In this document: positions 18,617 to 30,928 of the stretch, one piece after another | How the letters are laid out: each line of letters starts with the position of its first letter | How positions within the stretch are numbered: the stretch's first letter is position 1 | Assembly: GCA_035760965.1 (NCBI GenBank) | Contig: DASTRY010000052.1 | Location: 1 to 64,000, forward strand | DNA: 64,000 bases | DNA from: JADGHX01 sp035760965 | GTDB taxonomy: Bacteria > Pseudomonadota > Gammaproteobacteria > Steroidobacterales > Steroidobacteraceae | Reading direction: 5' to 3' | Position numbers and translations under genes: made by a program | The notes under the pieces: model-generated | Told to the model about the DNA's origin: nothing | Database searches by the model: none | What the model saw: only the letters and a program-made list of their open reading frames with translations

Positions 18617-19335
18617 AAATCGAGCTGTCGCCCCTCGAGGCGCGCATCATCGGCTGTCTCATCGAGAAGCAGATCACGACGCCCGATCAATACCCGCTGT
18701 CGTTGAATGCGCTCGTCAATGCGTGCAATCAGAAGAGCAATCGCGATCCGGTGATGGACGTGTCCGAGAGCGAGGTCCAGGCGACACTCGATGCGCTGTC
18801 GAAGAAGCATTTCGTGATCGAGCGCTCGGGGTTCGGGAGCCGCGTGCCGAAGTATCAGCACCGCTTCTGCAACACGGAGTTCGGCACGTTGAAGCTCAGT
18901 CCGCAGGAGCTGGCGATCGTGTGCGAGTTGCTGCTGCGCGGGCCGCAAACGCCGGGCGAGCTCCGTTCGCGTGCGAGCCGGATGGCGCCGTTTGCGGATA
19001 TGGGCGAAGTCGAGTCCACTCTGGAAACGCTGCGCACGCGCGATGACGGGCCGTTCGTCGCGCGCCTCGCCCGCGAACCGGGGCGGCGCGAGTCGCGGTA
19101 TGCGCACCTGTTCAGCGGCGCGATCCCCGACTCGCCCGAGAAGCCGCTGGCTGTCGCCTCCAATCCCGTACCGCCGCGCGGAGATGCGGGCGCACCGCTT
19201 CCGCAGGATGCGCCAGTCGCGCTGAGCGGGCTGCAATCACCGTCCACTGATGCCGCGCGCATCGATCGCCTCGAAGATGAAGTCAAACGACTCCGCGCCG
19301 AGCTCGACGACTTGAAACGGCGCCTCGGCGGCTAG
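18613..19335 (+). CDS. yceH: YceH family protein (DUF480)
   Basis: Protein of 240 residues matching the conserved YceH family: the N-terminal LSPLEARIIGCLIEKQITTPDQYPLSLNAL-type winged-helix region is intact (residues 3-32), followed by CNQKSNRDPVM and a second winged helix with LLLRGPQTPGELRSRA. The C-terminal 35 residues form a likely coiled coil (RLEDEVKRLRAELDDLKRRL). The molecular function is not established. It overlaps the M49-like gene by four bases and is probably translated with it. Confidence 0.93.
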   Translation: MKIELSPLEARIIGCLIEKQITTPDQYPLSLNALVNACNQKSNRDPVMDVSESEVQATLDALSKKHFVIERSGFGSRVPKYQHRFCNTEFGTLKLSPQELAIVCELLLRGPQTPGELRSRASRMAPFADMGEVESTLETLRTRDDGPFVARLAREPGRRESRYAHLFSGAIPDSPEKPLAVASNPVPPRGDAGAPLPQDAPVALSGLQSPSTDAARIDRLEDEVKRLRAELDDLKRRLGG

Positions 19336-19360
19336 CCCTACACTGCTGCACCGCGGGCAT

Positions 19361-19382
19361 TTTCAGGTGTCTGCACCTGAAA
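19361..19382. terminator. Hairpin downstream of yceH
   Basis: TTTCAGGTG and CACCTGAAA form a perfect 9-bp stem around a TCTG loop, between yceH and the toxin gene. It may end the yceH transcript or be part of the toxin-antitoxin regulatory region; the T-tract is weak. Confidence 0.4.
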
Positions 19383-19416
19383 TGCGCGTTTCTCCTTTGC
19401 TCCGCGAGCGATCTAC

Positions 19417-19436
19417 TCGTATCCTATGGGATACGA
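19417..19436. promoter_or_regulatory. Palindrome across the toxin start codon, putative operator
   Basis: TCGTATCC and GGATACGA are perfect 8-bp inverted repeats separated by TATG, and that ATG is the start of the toxin gene at 19426. Toxin-antitoxin operons are usually repressed by the antitoxin alone or with its toxin at such palindromes. The assignment is inferred from position and symmetry. Confidence 0.5.
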
Positions 19437-19734
19437 CGATTCGCTCATCGAGATTCGCCAAACCGAGGAATACATCTCATGGCTCGGGAAGCTGCGCGAC
19501 CGGCGCGCACGCGTGCGCATCGAGACTCGTATCGAGCGGCTTCGTTTGGGGAATCCGGGCGATGTGGCCTCGGTCGGTGAAGGTGTGAGCGAGCTGCGCA
19601 TCGACTACGGGCCAGGTTACCGGGTGTACTACCTGCAACGAGGCTGCCAGGTCGTGATTCTGCTGGCTGGCGGCGACAAGAGCACGCAGCGGAAGGACAT
19701 TCGGTTGGCCTTGGCACTCGCACGTGCCCTTTAG
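19426..19734 (+). CDS. Type II toxin, RelE/ParE (Gp49/HigB-like) family
   Basis: Basic protein of 102 residues. It fits the phage-derived Gp49-like/HigB group of the RelE/ParE superfamily: EEYISWLGKLRDRRARVRIETRIERLRLGN-type helical start, VSELRIDYGPGYRVYYLQRG, and the closing VVILLAGGDKSTQRKDIRLA with the conserved Lys-rich C-terminus. Such toxins usually cleave mRNA at the ribosome. The antitoxin gene follows 11 bp downstream (toxin-first order, as in higBA). The ORF has no obvious truncation. Confidence 0.88.
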   Translation: MGYDDSLIEIRQTEEYISWLGKLRDRRARVRIETRIERLRLGNPGDVASVGEGVSELRIDYGPGYRVYYLQRGCQVVILLAGGDKSTQRKDIRLALALARAL

Positions 19735-19745
19735 GAGAGTCTACG

Positions 19746-20042
19746 GTGAGGAAGAAGAGCAAGGTGCGAACGCGCTCGTGGGACATTGCGCGCGGCATGA
19801 CATCCGATGAGGAACGCGCGGAGTATCTGGAAGCAGCGCTCGAGGATGGCGACCCCGCGCTCATCATCTCCATTTTGGGCCACATCGCACGATCCCGCGG
19901 CATGACAGAGGTGGCGCGCGAGACGGGGCTCGGTCGTGAGAGCCTCTACAAAGCGTTATCGGCAGAAGGGAATCCAGCGTTCGCCACCGTCCTTCAGGTG
20001 ATCCACGCGCTCGGACTGCGGCTGCACGTCAGCAAGGCGTGA
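19746..20042 (+). CDS. Antitoxin, HigA-like helix-turn-helix (addiction module antidote)
   Basis: Protein of 98 residues with a GTG start at 19746. The family signature is ARGMTSDEERAEYLEAALEDGDP, then a helix-turn-helix, MTEVARETGLGRESLYKALS, and GNPAFATVLQVIHALGLRLHV at the end. It neutralises the toxin encoded just upstream and should autoregulate the pair by binding DNA such as the palindrome over the toxin start. Gene order and spacing are typical of this subfamily. No mobile element flanks the pair. Confidence 0.9.
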   Translation: MRKKSKVRTRSWDIARGMTSDEERAEYLEAALEDGDPALIISILGHIARSRGMTEVARETGLGRESLYKALSAEGNPAFATVLQVIHALGLRLHVSKA

Positions 20043-20184
20043 ACGAAGCGGCGTGCGCTCGACGGCGTTTCCGCGGGAACGCCCGCCTATCGCCTCTCGC
20101 GTCCGCGCTCGCTCGCCGCGTAACCGCCGGACCGGTATCGGGGCAACTCGTCCCCCCTCGCCCGGCCAGTGACGGCTTCGCGCG

Positions 20185-21240
20185 CTAGCGCGACTTGAAA
20201 GACTGAGACAGCGCGCGCACGCCGAGATCGGGGTGATCGGTGAAAAAACCATCGATGCCGACGGCGAGAAACGCGCGCAATTCACCCGCGAGGTCGCCGA
20301 GATCGGTCGGCGCGTCCCCGCGCGTGACATTGCTCGGCAGAAAGTGGTTCTCCGCGCGAAACGTCCACGGATGCACCGCGAGCCCCGCCGCGTGCGCATC
20401 GCGCACGAGCGTCGTCGGCGCCGTCAGCGCGCCGGACGCATCACGCGGAATCACCAGCGATTTGTTCGGGCCGATCGCGTTCGCGTACGTCGCCACCTCC
20501 GCCAGTCCCTCCGGCGTGATCAGATCCGCGTAAGTCCGCCCATCGCCACCCGCGATGCGGTCGAACGGCGCTCCGCTCGCGTCGATGAGCTGGACGAGCG
20601 GCAGGCGCGTCTTGCGCCGCAGTCGCTTCAGGTTCGCCACCTCGAACGACTGGATGAACACCGGCGCCTTCGGGCCTTCGTACCCGTGCCGCTTCAGCGT
20701 CTGCAGCAGCGGCCGATCCATGGAAAGGCCCAGGCGATCGAAGTACGTCGGATGCTTCGTTTCGGGATACACGCCGATCGGCCGCGGCCGCGCGAGGCCC
20801 AACCGCCGCGCCGCCGCCGCCCGCTGCGCGTCGAGCGCCCGGATCAAAGTGAGTATTTCATCGAACGTCGGGATCTCGAACTGCCGGTCGAATCGCGTAT
20901 TCCCCGGCCGGAGGTCCGGAATCCGCTCCCGCGCGCGCAGCGTCTTCAGCTCCGCGAGCGTGAAATCCTCAGTGAACCAGCCCTCGAGCTCGACCCCATC
21001 GATCCGCTTGCGGGTGCGCCGGCGTGCGAATCGGGGGTGCTCCGCCACGTCAGTCGTGCCGCCGATCTCGTTTTCGTGACGCGCAATGAGCACGCCGTCC
21101 TTGGTCATGACCAGGTCCGGCTCGGCATAATCGGCCCCTTGCTGGATGGCAATGAAATAGGACGTGAGAGTATGTTCCGGCACGTAGCCGCTCGCGCCTC
21201 GGTGTCCGATGACGATGGGCCGTGCACGCTTGGAAGGCAT
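20185..21240 (-). CDS. Glycerophosphodiester phosphodiesterase
   Basis: Protein of 351 residues of the GDPD family (GlpQ type), hydrolysing glycerophosphodiesters to glycerol-3-phosphate and an alcohol. The catalytic region is at the N-terminus: VIGHRGASGYVPEHTL with the two His/Arg residues and the metal-binding AEPDLVMTKDGVLIARHE. The later VYPETKHPTYFD and C-terminal DGFFTDHPDLG with a metal ligand are also in place. Long GlpQ-type members are usually periplasmic, but no clear signal peptide is seen from this start, so either it is cytoplasmic or a start further upstream is used. Confidence 0.9.
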   Translation of the reverse strand: MPSKRARPIVIGHRGASGYVPEHTLTSYFIAIQQGADYAEPDLVMTKDGVLIARHENEIGGTTDVAEHPRFARRRTRKRIDGVELEGWFTEDFTLAELKTLRARERIPDLRPGNTRFDRQFEIPTFDEILTLIRALDAQRAAAARRLGLARPRPIGVYPETKHPTYFDRLGLSMDRPLLQTLKRHGYEGPKAPVFIQSFEVANLKRLRRKTRLPLVQLIDASGAPFDRIAGGDGRTYADLITPEGLAEVATYANAIGPNKSLVIPRDASGALTAPTTLVRDAHAAGLAVHPWTFRAENHFLPSNVTRGDAPTDLGDLAGELRAFLAVGIDGFFTDHPDLGVRALSQSFKSR

Positions 21241-21335
21241 GGGCTCGGCACTCTACCCGAAATAGCGCCAGCGCGGCGGTGGCCGGTCACGCATCGCGGC
21301 CGGTGCGCCAACGAGTTACGTCACTTGCGACAGGT

Positions 21336-23261
21336 ATGCCGTTTGCTGAGTCTCTAGCCGTGCTTACCGAACAAGACATCTACCTCTTCCGGGAAGGCAC
21401 GCATTTCCGCGCATACGAGAAGCTCGGTGCTCATCAGATCGAGGGTGAACCGGCGCGCGCCGGCGAAACGGCGGGCACTCACTTCGCGGTCTGGGCACCG
21501 AATGCGGCGCGCGTGTCGGTGGTCGGCGACTTCAACGGCTGGCGGCCCGGCGCCCATCCGCTGCAGCAGCGCCACGATTCCACCGGCATCTGGTCCGCGT
21601 TCGTGCCGGGCGTGAAGCCCGGTGCGCTGTACAAGTACCACATCGAGTCGCGCCACAACGGGTACACCGTGCAGAAGGCGGACCCTTATGCGTTCTTCAA
21701 CGAACGCCCGCCGCGGACCGCCTCGGTCGTGTGGGACTTGTCATACGAGTGGGGCGATGGCGAGTGGATGCGCAACCGTGCGCGCAACAACGCGTCCGAT
21801 GCGCCCTGGTCCATCTACGAAGTCCACATGGGCTCGTGGCGCCGCGTGCCCGAAGAGCACAACCGGTCGCTGACCTATCGCGAGCTCGCGCATGCGCTCG
21901 GCGACTACGTGAGCGAGATGGGCTTCACGCATGTCGAGTTCCTGCCCGTGATGGAGCACCCGTTCTACGGGTCGTGGGGCTACCAGGTGACGGGCTACTT
22001 CGCGCCGACCTCACGCTACGGCACTCCTCAGGATTTCATGTACCTGGTGGATCACCTGCACCGTCGCGGCATCGGCGTCATTCTCGACTGGGTACCGTCG
22101 CACTTTCCGGCGGACGAGCACGGCCTCGCCTACTTCGACGGCACGCACCTCTACGAGCACGCCGATCCGCGCAAGGGTTTCCACCCGGAGTGGAACAGCT
22201 CGATCTTCAACTACGGCCGCGCCGAGGTGCGCAACTTCCTCGCAAGCAGCGCTCTGTTCTGGCTCGAGACGTATCACGTCGACGCCCTACGCGTCGACGC
22301 CGTCGCCTCGATGCTGTATCTGGACTACGCTCGCAAGCCCGGCGAATGGATCCCGAACAAGTTCGGGGGTCACGAGAATCTCGAGGCAGTCGAGTTCCTG
22401 AAGAACTTGAACCTCGCCGTGTATCGCGACCACCCGGACACGCAGACGATCGCGGAGGAATCCACCGCCTGGCCCATGGTCTCACGCCCGACGTATCTCG
22501 GCGGCCTCGGCTTCGGCTTCAAGTGGAACATGGGCTGGATGCACGACACGCTCAAGTACTTCCAGACCGACCCGATCTATCGCAAGTACAACCACAACGC
22601 GCTCACCTTCAGCCTATGGTACGCGTTCACCGAGAACTTCGTGCTGCCGCTGTCGCACGACGAAGTCGTGCACGGCAAGGGCTCGCTCGTCGGCAAGATG
22701 AACGGCGATGAATGGCAGCAGTTCGCGAACCTGCGCCTGCTGTTCGGCTACATGTGGGGCCATGTCGGCAAGAAGCTGCTCTTCATGGGCGGCGAGTTCG
22801 GGCAGCGCCGCGAATGGCAGCACGACGAGAGCCTGGAATGGCACGTGCTCCAATATCCGTACCATGCGGGCGTGCGCCAATGGCTGCGCGACCTGAACGC
22901 CTTCTACAAGCAGACGCCGGCGATGTATCAGCGCGACTTCACGCCCGAGGGGTTCGAGTGGATCGACTGCAACGATTCCGAGAACAGCACGCTCGCCTTT
23001 CTGCGCAAGGGGCACTCGCCGGACGACATCGCGCTCGTGCTCTGCAATTTCACGCCCGTGCCGCGCGACAACTACCACATCGGCGTGCCGCGCGGCGGTC
23101 TGTGGCTCGAGCGCTTGAACAGCGATGCGCGCGAGTACGGCGGCGGCGGCATCGGCAACTTCGGAGCGGTCGAAGCCGCGCCTCTGCCGTCCCATGGTCG
23201 CACCCATTCCCTGACGCTGCGACTGCCGCCGCTCGCCACGCTCATTCTCACGCCGGCTTAG
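21336..23261 (+). CDS. glgB: 1,4-alpha-glucan branching enzyme
   Basis: GH13 branching enzyme of 641 residues that cuts alpha-1,4 chains and rejoins them by alpha-1,6 links. A CBM48 domain (THFAVWAPNAARVSVVGDFNGW) precedes the barrel. Catalytic motifs are intact: DALRVDAVASM (nucleophile Asp), AEESTAWP (acid Glu) and LPLSHDEVVHGKGS. It lacks the extra N-terminal module of the longer E. coli type. I chose the ATG at 21336; the upstream in-frame sequence is not GlgB-like. It is the first gene of a 14-kb same-strand operon for alpha-glucan and trehalose metabolism. Confidence 0.96.
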   Translation: MPFAESLAVLTEQDIYLFREGTHFRAYEKLGAHQIEGEPARAGETAGTHFAVWAPNAARVSVVGDFNGWRPGAHPLQQRHDSTGIWSAFVPGVKPGALYKYHIESRHNGYTVQKADPYAFFNERPPRTASVVWDLSYEWGDGEWMRNRARNNASDAPWSIYEVHMGSWRRVPEEHNRSLTYRELAHALGDYVSEMGFTHVEFLPVMEHPFYGSWGYQVTGYFAPTSRYGTPQDFMYLVDHLHRRGIGVILDWVPSHFPADEHGLAYFDGTHLYEHADPRKGFHPEWNSSIFNYGRAEVRNFLASSALFWLETYHVDALRVDAVASMLYLDYARKPGEWIPNKFGGHENLEAVEFLKNLNLAVYRDHPDTQTIAEESTAWPMVSRPTYLGGLGFGFKWNMGWMHDTLKYFQTDPIYRKYNHNALTFSLWYAFTENFVLPLSHDEVVHGKGSLVGKMNGDEWQQFANLRLLFGYMWGHVGKKLLFMGGEFGQRREWQHDESLEWHVLQYPYHAGVRQWLRDLNAFYKQTPAMYQRDFTPEGFEWIDCNDSENSTLAFLRKGHSPDDIALVLCNFTPVPRDNYHIGVPRGGLWLERLNSDAREYGGGGIGNFGAVEAAPLPSHGRTHSLTLRLPPLATLILTPA

Positions 23262-23298
23262 CGACGCTCTGATCCGGCGGGTTGCTCTGCACACGCTC

Positions 23299-23324
23299 AT
23301 GAAAAAAATGCCCATTTTTTTCAT
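23299..23324. repeat. Perfect AT-rich palindrome between glgB and glgE
   Basis: ATGAAAAAAATG and CATTTTTTTCAT are perfect 12-bp inverted repeats separated by two C residues. A7 and T7 runs are striking in this GC-rich DNA. It lacks the GC stem of a classical terminator, and may act as an mRNA hairpin or be part of a tiny reading frame (see the entry at 23299-23364). Confidence 0.75.
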
Positions 23325-23364
23325 CCTCGAAGCCGTCGCCCGGAACGGCGTTGCGGTGCGCTGA
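23299..23364 (+). CDS. Possible 21-codon leader ORF coupled to glgE
   Basis: An ATG at 23299 opens a 21-codon frame starting MKKMPIFFILEA. Its TGA overlaps the glgE ATG as TGATG. The first codons lie within the AT-rich palindrome, so folding of the mRNA would hide this start. The overlap suggests translational coupling, but no clear Shine-Dalgarno precedes it, so whether it is translated is uncertain. Confidence 0.3.
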   Translation: MKKMPIFFILEAVARNGVAVR

Positions 23365-25208
23365 TGAGCAAGGCGCGGGTCGTCATCGAGAACATCACGC
23401 CGCAGGTGGACTGCGGGCGCTTTCCGGTCAAGCGCACGGTCGGCGAGCCCGTCATCGTCGAGGCGGACGTGTTCGCCGACGGTCACGACGTGGTGAGCTG
23501 CGTGCTGCTCCATCGCGAACGCGGCAGCGAGGAATGGCAGCGCGTGCCGATGACCGCGATGGGCAACGATCGCTGGTGTGCGCGGTTCGTGCCGCGCCGG
23601 CTCGGCTTCTACGAGTTCACCGTCTGCGGCTGGGTCGATCATCTCGCGACCTGGCGGCGCGATCTCGCGAAGAAAGAAGCGGCGGGACAGGACGTGCGCG
23701 TCGACCTGCTCCGCGGCAAGCAGCTCGAGAAGGAAGGCGTCGACGAGGAAATCATCGTGCGCCACGAACCGCCCCTCCTCGTCGAGGTGGATCGCGAGAA
23801 AGCGCGCTTCTCGACCTGGTACGAGCTGTTTCCGCGCTCCACCGGCAAGCCCGGCGTGCACGGGACGTTCGCGGACGTGGAGGCGCGGCTGCCCTACGTC
23901 GCATCGATGGGCTTCGACGTGCTGTATCTGCCGCCGATCCATCCCATCGGTTTCACCGAGCGCAAGGCGCCGAACAACAGGCCCGGCGCCGGCAAGAACG
24001 ATCCCGGTAGCCCCTGGGCAATCGGCGGCGAAGGCGGCGGGCACAAGGCGATTCACCCTCAGCTTGGCACGCTCGCGGATTTCAAGCGGCTGGTCGCGCG
24101 CGCGCAGGAGCTCGGAATCGAGATCGCGCTCGACATTGCGTTCCAGTGCAGCCCGGACCATCCGTACGTGCGCGAGCATCCCGAATGGTTCCTGAGACGG
24201 CCGGACGGCACGATCCAGTACGCCGAGAACCCGCCGAAGAAGTATCAGGACATCTATCCCTTCTACTTCGAGACGGACGCGTGGCGCGAGCTGTGGGAGG
24301 AGCTGAAGAGCATCTTCACCTTCTGGATCGCGCAGGGCGTGCGCGTGTTCCGCGTGGACAATCCGCACACGAAGCCCTTCGCCTTGTGGCAATGGATCAT
24401 CTCGGAAGTGAAGCGCGAGCACCCGGACGTGCTCTTCCTCTCGGAAGCGTTCACACGGCCGAAGGTGATGTACCGCCTCGCGAAGGTCGGCTTCACGCAG
24501 TCGTACACGTATTTCACGTGGCGTAACACCAAGCGCGAGCTCATCGAGTACTTCACCGAGCTCACGAAGCCGCCCGTCAGCGACTTCTTTCGTCCGAACC
24601 TCTGGCCGAACACGCCGGACATCCTCCCGGAATTCCTGCAGTTCGGCGGCCGCCCGGCGGCGGCGCTGCGGCTCGTACTGGCCGCGACGCTCGGGGCGAG
24701 CTACGGCATCTACGGGCCTGCGTTCGAGCTCTTCGAGAGCACGCCGCGCGAGCCCGGCAGCGAGGAGTACTTGGACAGCGAGAAGTATCAGCTGCGAACG
24801 TGGCCGCTCGATCGCCCCGACAGCCTGCGCGACCTGATCGCCCGCGTGAACCGCATTCGCCGCGACAATCCGGCCTTGCAGAGCAATCACGGGCTGCGCT
24901 TTCACCCGGTCGACAACGAATCCCTCATCGCGTACAGCAAGACGACGGAGGACGGCACCGACTCCGTGCTGACGATCGTCAACCTCGATCCGCACAATCG
25001 CCACACCGGCTGGATCGAGCTCGACCTTGCTGCGCTCGGCCTCGAATCCGCGAAGCCGTTTCAGGTGCACGACCTGCTTTCCGGCGCGCGCTTCCTGTGG
25101 CAAGGCGCGCGCAACTTCATCGCGCTCGATCCCGCATACACGCCCGCGCACATCTTCCGCATCCGCCGGCGCGTGCGCACCGAGCACGACTTCGACTATT
25201 TCATGTGA
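23364..25208 (+). CDS. glgE: Alpha-1,4-glucan:maltose-1-phosphate maltosyltransferase
   Basis: GH13_3 enzyme of 614 residues that extends alpha-1,4-glucan with maltosyl units from maltose-1-phosphate. The N-terminal domain is typical (VDCGRFPVKRTVGEPV), followed by the barrel with LYLPPIHPIGFTERKAPNN, the nucleophile region VRVFRVDNPHTKPFALW and the acid FLSEAFTRPKVM. It is somewhat shorter than usual for the family, apparently through a smaller helical insert near residues 100-150. The next gene, treS fused to maltokinase, makes its substrate, and glgB branches its product, so the order fits the GlgE pathway. It starts after a TGATG overlap with a small upstream frame. Confidence 0.96.
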   Translation: MSKARVVIENITPQVDCGRFPVKRTVGEPVIVEADVFADGHDVVSCVLLHRERGSEEWQRVPMTAMGNDRWCARFVPRRLGFYEFTVCGWVDHLATWRRDLAKKEAAGQDVRVDLLRGKQLEKEGVDEEIIVRHEPPLLVEVDREKARFSTWYELFPRSTGKPGVHGTFADVEARLPYVASMGFDVLYLPPIHPIGFTERKAPNNRPGAGKNDPGSPWAIGGEGGGHKAIHPQLGTLADFKRLVARAQELGIEIALDIAFQCSPDHPYVREHPEWFLRRPDGTIQYAENPPKKYQDIYPFYFETDAWRELWEELKSIFTFWIAQGVRVFRVDNPHTKPFALWQWIISEVKREHPDVLFLSEAFTRPKVMYRLAKVGFTQSYTYFTWRNTKRELIEYFTELTKPPVSDFFRPNLWPNTPDILPEFLQFGGRPAAALRLVLAATLGASYGIYGPAFELFESTPREPGSEEYLDSEKYQLRTWPLDRPDSLRDLIARVNRIRRDNPALQSNHGLRFHPVDNESLIAYSKTTEDGTDSVLTIVNLDPHNRHTGWIELDLAALGLESAKPFQVHDLLSGARFLWQGARNFIALDPAYTPAHIFRIRRRVRTEHDFDYFM

Positions 25209-25210
25209 TC

Positions 25211-28477
<3,267 letters not shown>

Positions 28478-28501
28478 CGAGGGGGCGCGGAGGATCGTTT
28501 C

Positions 28502-30925
28502 ATGGACCAGTCCGTCTCGGGAAAGACGGCGGCGCAAGCGCTCTCGTCCGCCGGCCACAAGCCGGCGGCGAAGAAGCCGATCAGCAGCGTGTGGCCGGGC
28601 CAGCCCTACCCGCGGGGCGCCACGTGGGACGGCGAGGGCGTGAACTTCTCGCTGTTCTCGGCGAATGCGGAAAAGGTCGAGCTGTGCATCTTCGAGCCGA
28701 CCGGCAAGCGCGAGGTGCAGCGGATCGAGTTTCGCGAACGCACGGACGAGATGTGGCACGCGTATCTGCCGGAGGCGCGACCGGGTCTGCTGTACGGCTA
28801 TCGCGTCCACGGGCCCTATGCGCCGGAACGGGGCCATCGCTTCAATCCCAACAAGCTGCTGATCGAGCCCTACGCGAAGCACATCCAGGGGCAGCTCAAG
28901 TGGAGCAACGCGCATTTCGGCTATCGCGTCGGCCACCCGAAAGAGGACCTCTCGTTCGACAAGCATGACAACGCGGCCGGCGTACCGAAGTCGCGCGTCA
29001 TCGATCCCGCGTTCACGTGGGGCGACGATCGGCCGCCGCGCACGCCGTTTCACGACACGGTGATCTACGAGCTGCACGTCCGCGGCTTCACGATGCGCCA
29101 TCCGGAGGTGCCGCCCCAGTTGCGCGGCACGTATGCGGGCCTCGCAACGGCGCCGGTGATCGACCACTTGTTACGGATGGGCGTGACCGCGGTCGAGCTG
29201 ATGCCGGTGCACACGTTCATCGACGATCGTCACCTCGTCGCGCGTGGGCTGCGCAATTACTGGGGCTACAACACCATCGGCTTCTTCGCGCCGGACATGC
29301 GTTACTCGGCGACGGGACGCATCAGCGAATTCAAGACAATGGTGAAGACGCTGCACTCGGCGGGCATCGAGGTCATCCTCGATGTGGTCTACAACCACAC
29401 GGCCGAGGGCAACCAACTGGGTCCGACGCTGTCCTTCCGCGGTGTCGACAACGCCTCTTACTACCGCCTCGTGCCGGACAAGCCGCGCTACTACATGGAC
29501 TTCACCGGCTGCGGCAACACGCTGAACATGCAGAACCCGCGTGTGCTCGCGCTGTTGATGGATAGCCTGCGCTACTGGGCGCTCGAGATGCACGTCGACG
29601 GGTTCCGCTTCGATCTCGCCTCCGCGCTCGCGCGCGAGCTGTTCGATGTGGACCGGCTCGGCTCGTTCTTCGACACCATCGGCCAGGATCCCGTGCTCTC
29701 GCAGGTGAAGCTGATTGCGGAGCCCTGGGATGTCGGCGCGGGCGGCTATCAAGTCGGCAACTTCCCGCCCGGCTGGAACGAGTGGAACGATCGTTACCGC
29801 GACACGGTGCGCGCGTACTGGAAGGGTGACGAGGGCCGGATGGGCGAGTTCGCGCGGCGCCTGAGCGGCTCGGCGGATCTCTACGAAGCGAGCGGGCGCA
29901 AGCCGCACGCCAGCGTGAACTTCGTGACCGCCCACGATGGGTTCACGCTGCAAGACCTCGTCAGCTACAACGAGAAGCACAACGAGGCAAACGGCGAAGA
30001 CAATCGCGACGGCAACAACGACAACCGCTCATGGAACCACGGCGTCGAAGGGCCGACGGATGATCCCGCCATCAACGCGCTGCGCATGCGCCAGAAGAGG
30101 AATCTCATCGCGACACTGTTGCTGTCGCAGGGCGTGCCGATGCTGCTCGCGGGCGATGAGCTCGGGCAAACGCAGCACGGCAACAACAACGCCTATTGCC
30201 AGGACAACGAGACGTCGTGGCTCGACTGGGACCTCACGCGGGACGAGCGCGACTTTCTCGACTTCGTGGCGCACATGGTCGCGTTTCGTCGCAGTCACCC
30301 CGTCTTCAGCCGCCGCCGCTTCCTGCAGGATCGCACGCTGCCCGACGGCGTGAAGGAAGTGGCGTGGCTCGGACCGGAAGGGATCGAGCTCACGAGCGAA
30401 GACTGGAACACGAGCTTCAACCGTTGCCTCGGCGTGTACATGGCGGGTACGGCGATCGAGCGGGTCGACAAGCGCGGGCGGCCGGTGAAGGACAACAACT
30501 TCCTGCTGCTCTTCAACGCGCATCACGAAGAGATTCCGTTCCTCTTGCCGGAATTCCATGCCGGCGGTGCGTGGCTGCTCGTGCTCGATACCGCAAACGA
30601 AGCGCATCCGTTCGAGCAGCGGCATTTCGATGCGGGCGCACGCTTTCCACTGCAGGGCCGCTCGATGGCCGTGCTCATTGCCACGACGCCGCATCCGGCA
30701 TTGCGGACGCCTTCGCGCGCCGCACCGCCGGCCCAGCCGCCTGCGCTCGACAGCTCGCGAACGGTGGGCGCGAGCTCGCCGAGCGAAGCCGCGCCGGGCA
30801 GCCCGGCAACAGCCCAGCCAGGCACCTCGTCCGAGGTTGCGCCGACCGCGCCGACGACCTCACCCACCGCAACACCGACCGATCCTCTTCCCGAGAAGCT
30901 CGGCCAAGACGCGAAGGGCGGTTGA
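28502..30925 (+). CDS. glgX: Glycogen debranching enzyme GlgX
   Basis: GH13 isoamylase-type debranching enzyme of 807 residues that cuts alpha-1,6 branches of glycogen. A CBM48 module (GATWDGEGVNFSLFSANA) leads into the barrel, with nucleophile MHVDGFRFDLASAL, acid LIAEPWDVG and FVTAHDGFTLQDLVSYNEKHN. A GGAGG lies eight bases before the ATG. The last 75 residues or so form a Pro/Ala/Ser/Thr-rich tail beyond the usual family end, probably disordered. It frees linear chains for the treZ and treY products, which follow with only 3 bp between glgX and treZ. Confidence 0.95.
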   Translation: MDQSVSGKTAAQALSSAGHKPAAKKPISSVWPGQPYPRGATWDGEGVNFSLFSANAEKVELCIFEPTGKREVQRIEFRERTDEMWHAYLPEARPGLLYGYRVHGPYAPERGHRFNPNKLLIEPYAKHIQGQLKWSNAHFGYRVGHPKEDLSFDKHDNAAGVPKSRVIDPAFTWGDDRPPRTPFHDTVIYELHVRGFTMRHPEVPPQLRGTYAGLATAPVIDHLLRMGVTAVELMPVHTFIDDRHLVARGLRNYWGYNTIGFFAPDMRYSATGRISEFKTMVKTLHSAGIEVILDVVYNHTAEGNQLGPTLSFRGVDNASYYRLVPDKPRYYMDFTGCGNTLNMQNPRVLALLMDSLRYWALEMHVDGFRFDLASALARELFDVDRLGSFFDTIGQDPVLSQVKLIAEPWDVGAGGYQVGNFPPGWNEWNDRYRDTVRAYWKGDEGRMGEFARRLSGSADLYEASGRKPHASVNFVTAHDGFTLQDLVSYNEKHNEANGEDNRDGNNDNRSWNHGVEGPTDDPAINALRMRQKRNLIATLLLSQGVPMLLAGDELGQTQHGNNNAYCQDNETSWLDWDLTRDERDFLDFVAHMVAFRRSHPVFSRRRFLQDRTLPDGVKEVAWLGPEGIELTSEDWNTSFNRCLGVYMAGTAIERVDKRGRPVKDNNFLLLFNAHHEEIPFLLPEFHAGGAWLLVLDTANEAHPFEQRHFDAGARFPLQGRSMAVLIATTPHPALRTPSRAAPPAQPPALDSSRTVGASSPSEAAPGSPATAQPGTSSEVAPTAPTTSPTATPTDPLPEKLGQDAKGG

Positions 30926-30928
30926 GCG

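Noticed and set aside
22614..25187. An 857-codon minus-strand open frame over glgB and glgE
   Set aside because: Antisense to genes with full catalytic motifs; its composition is that of a shadow frame.
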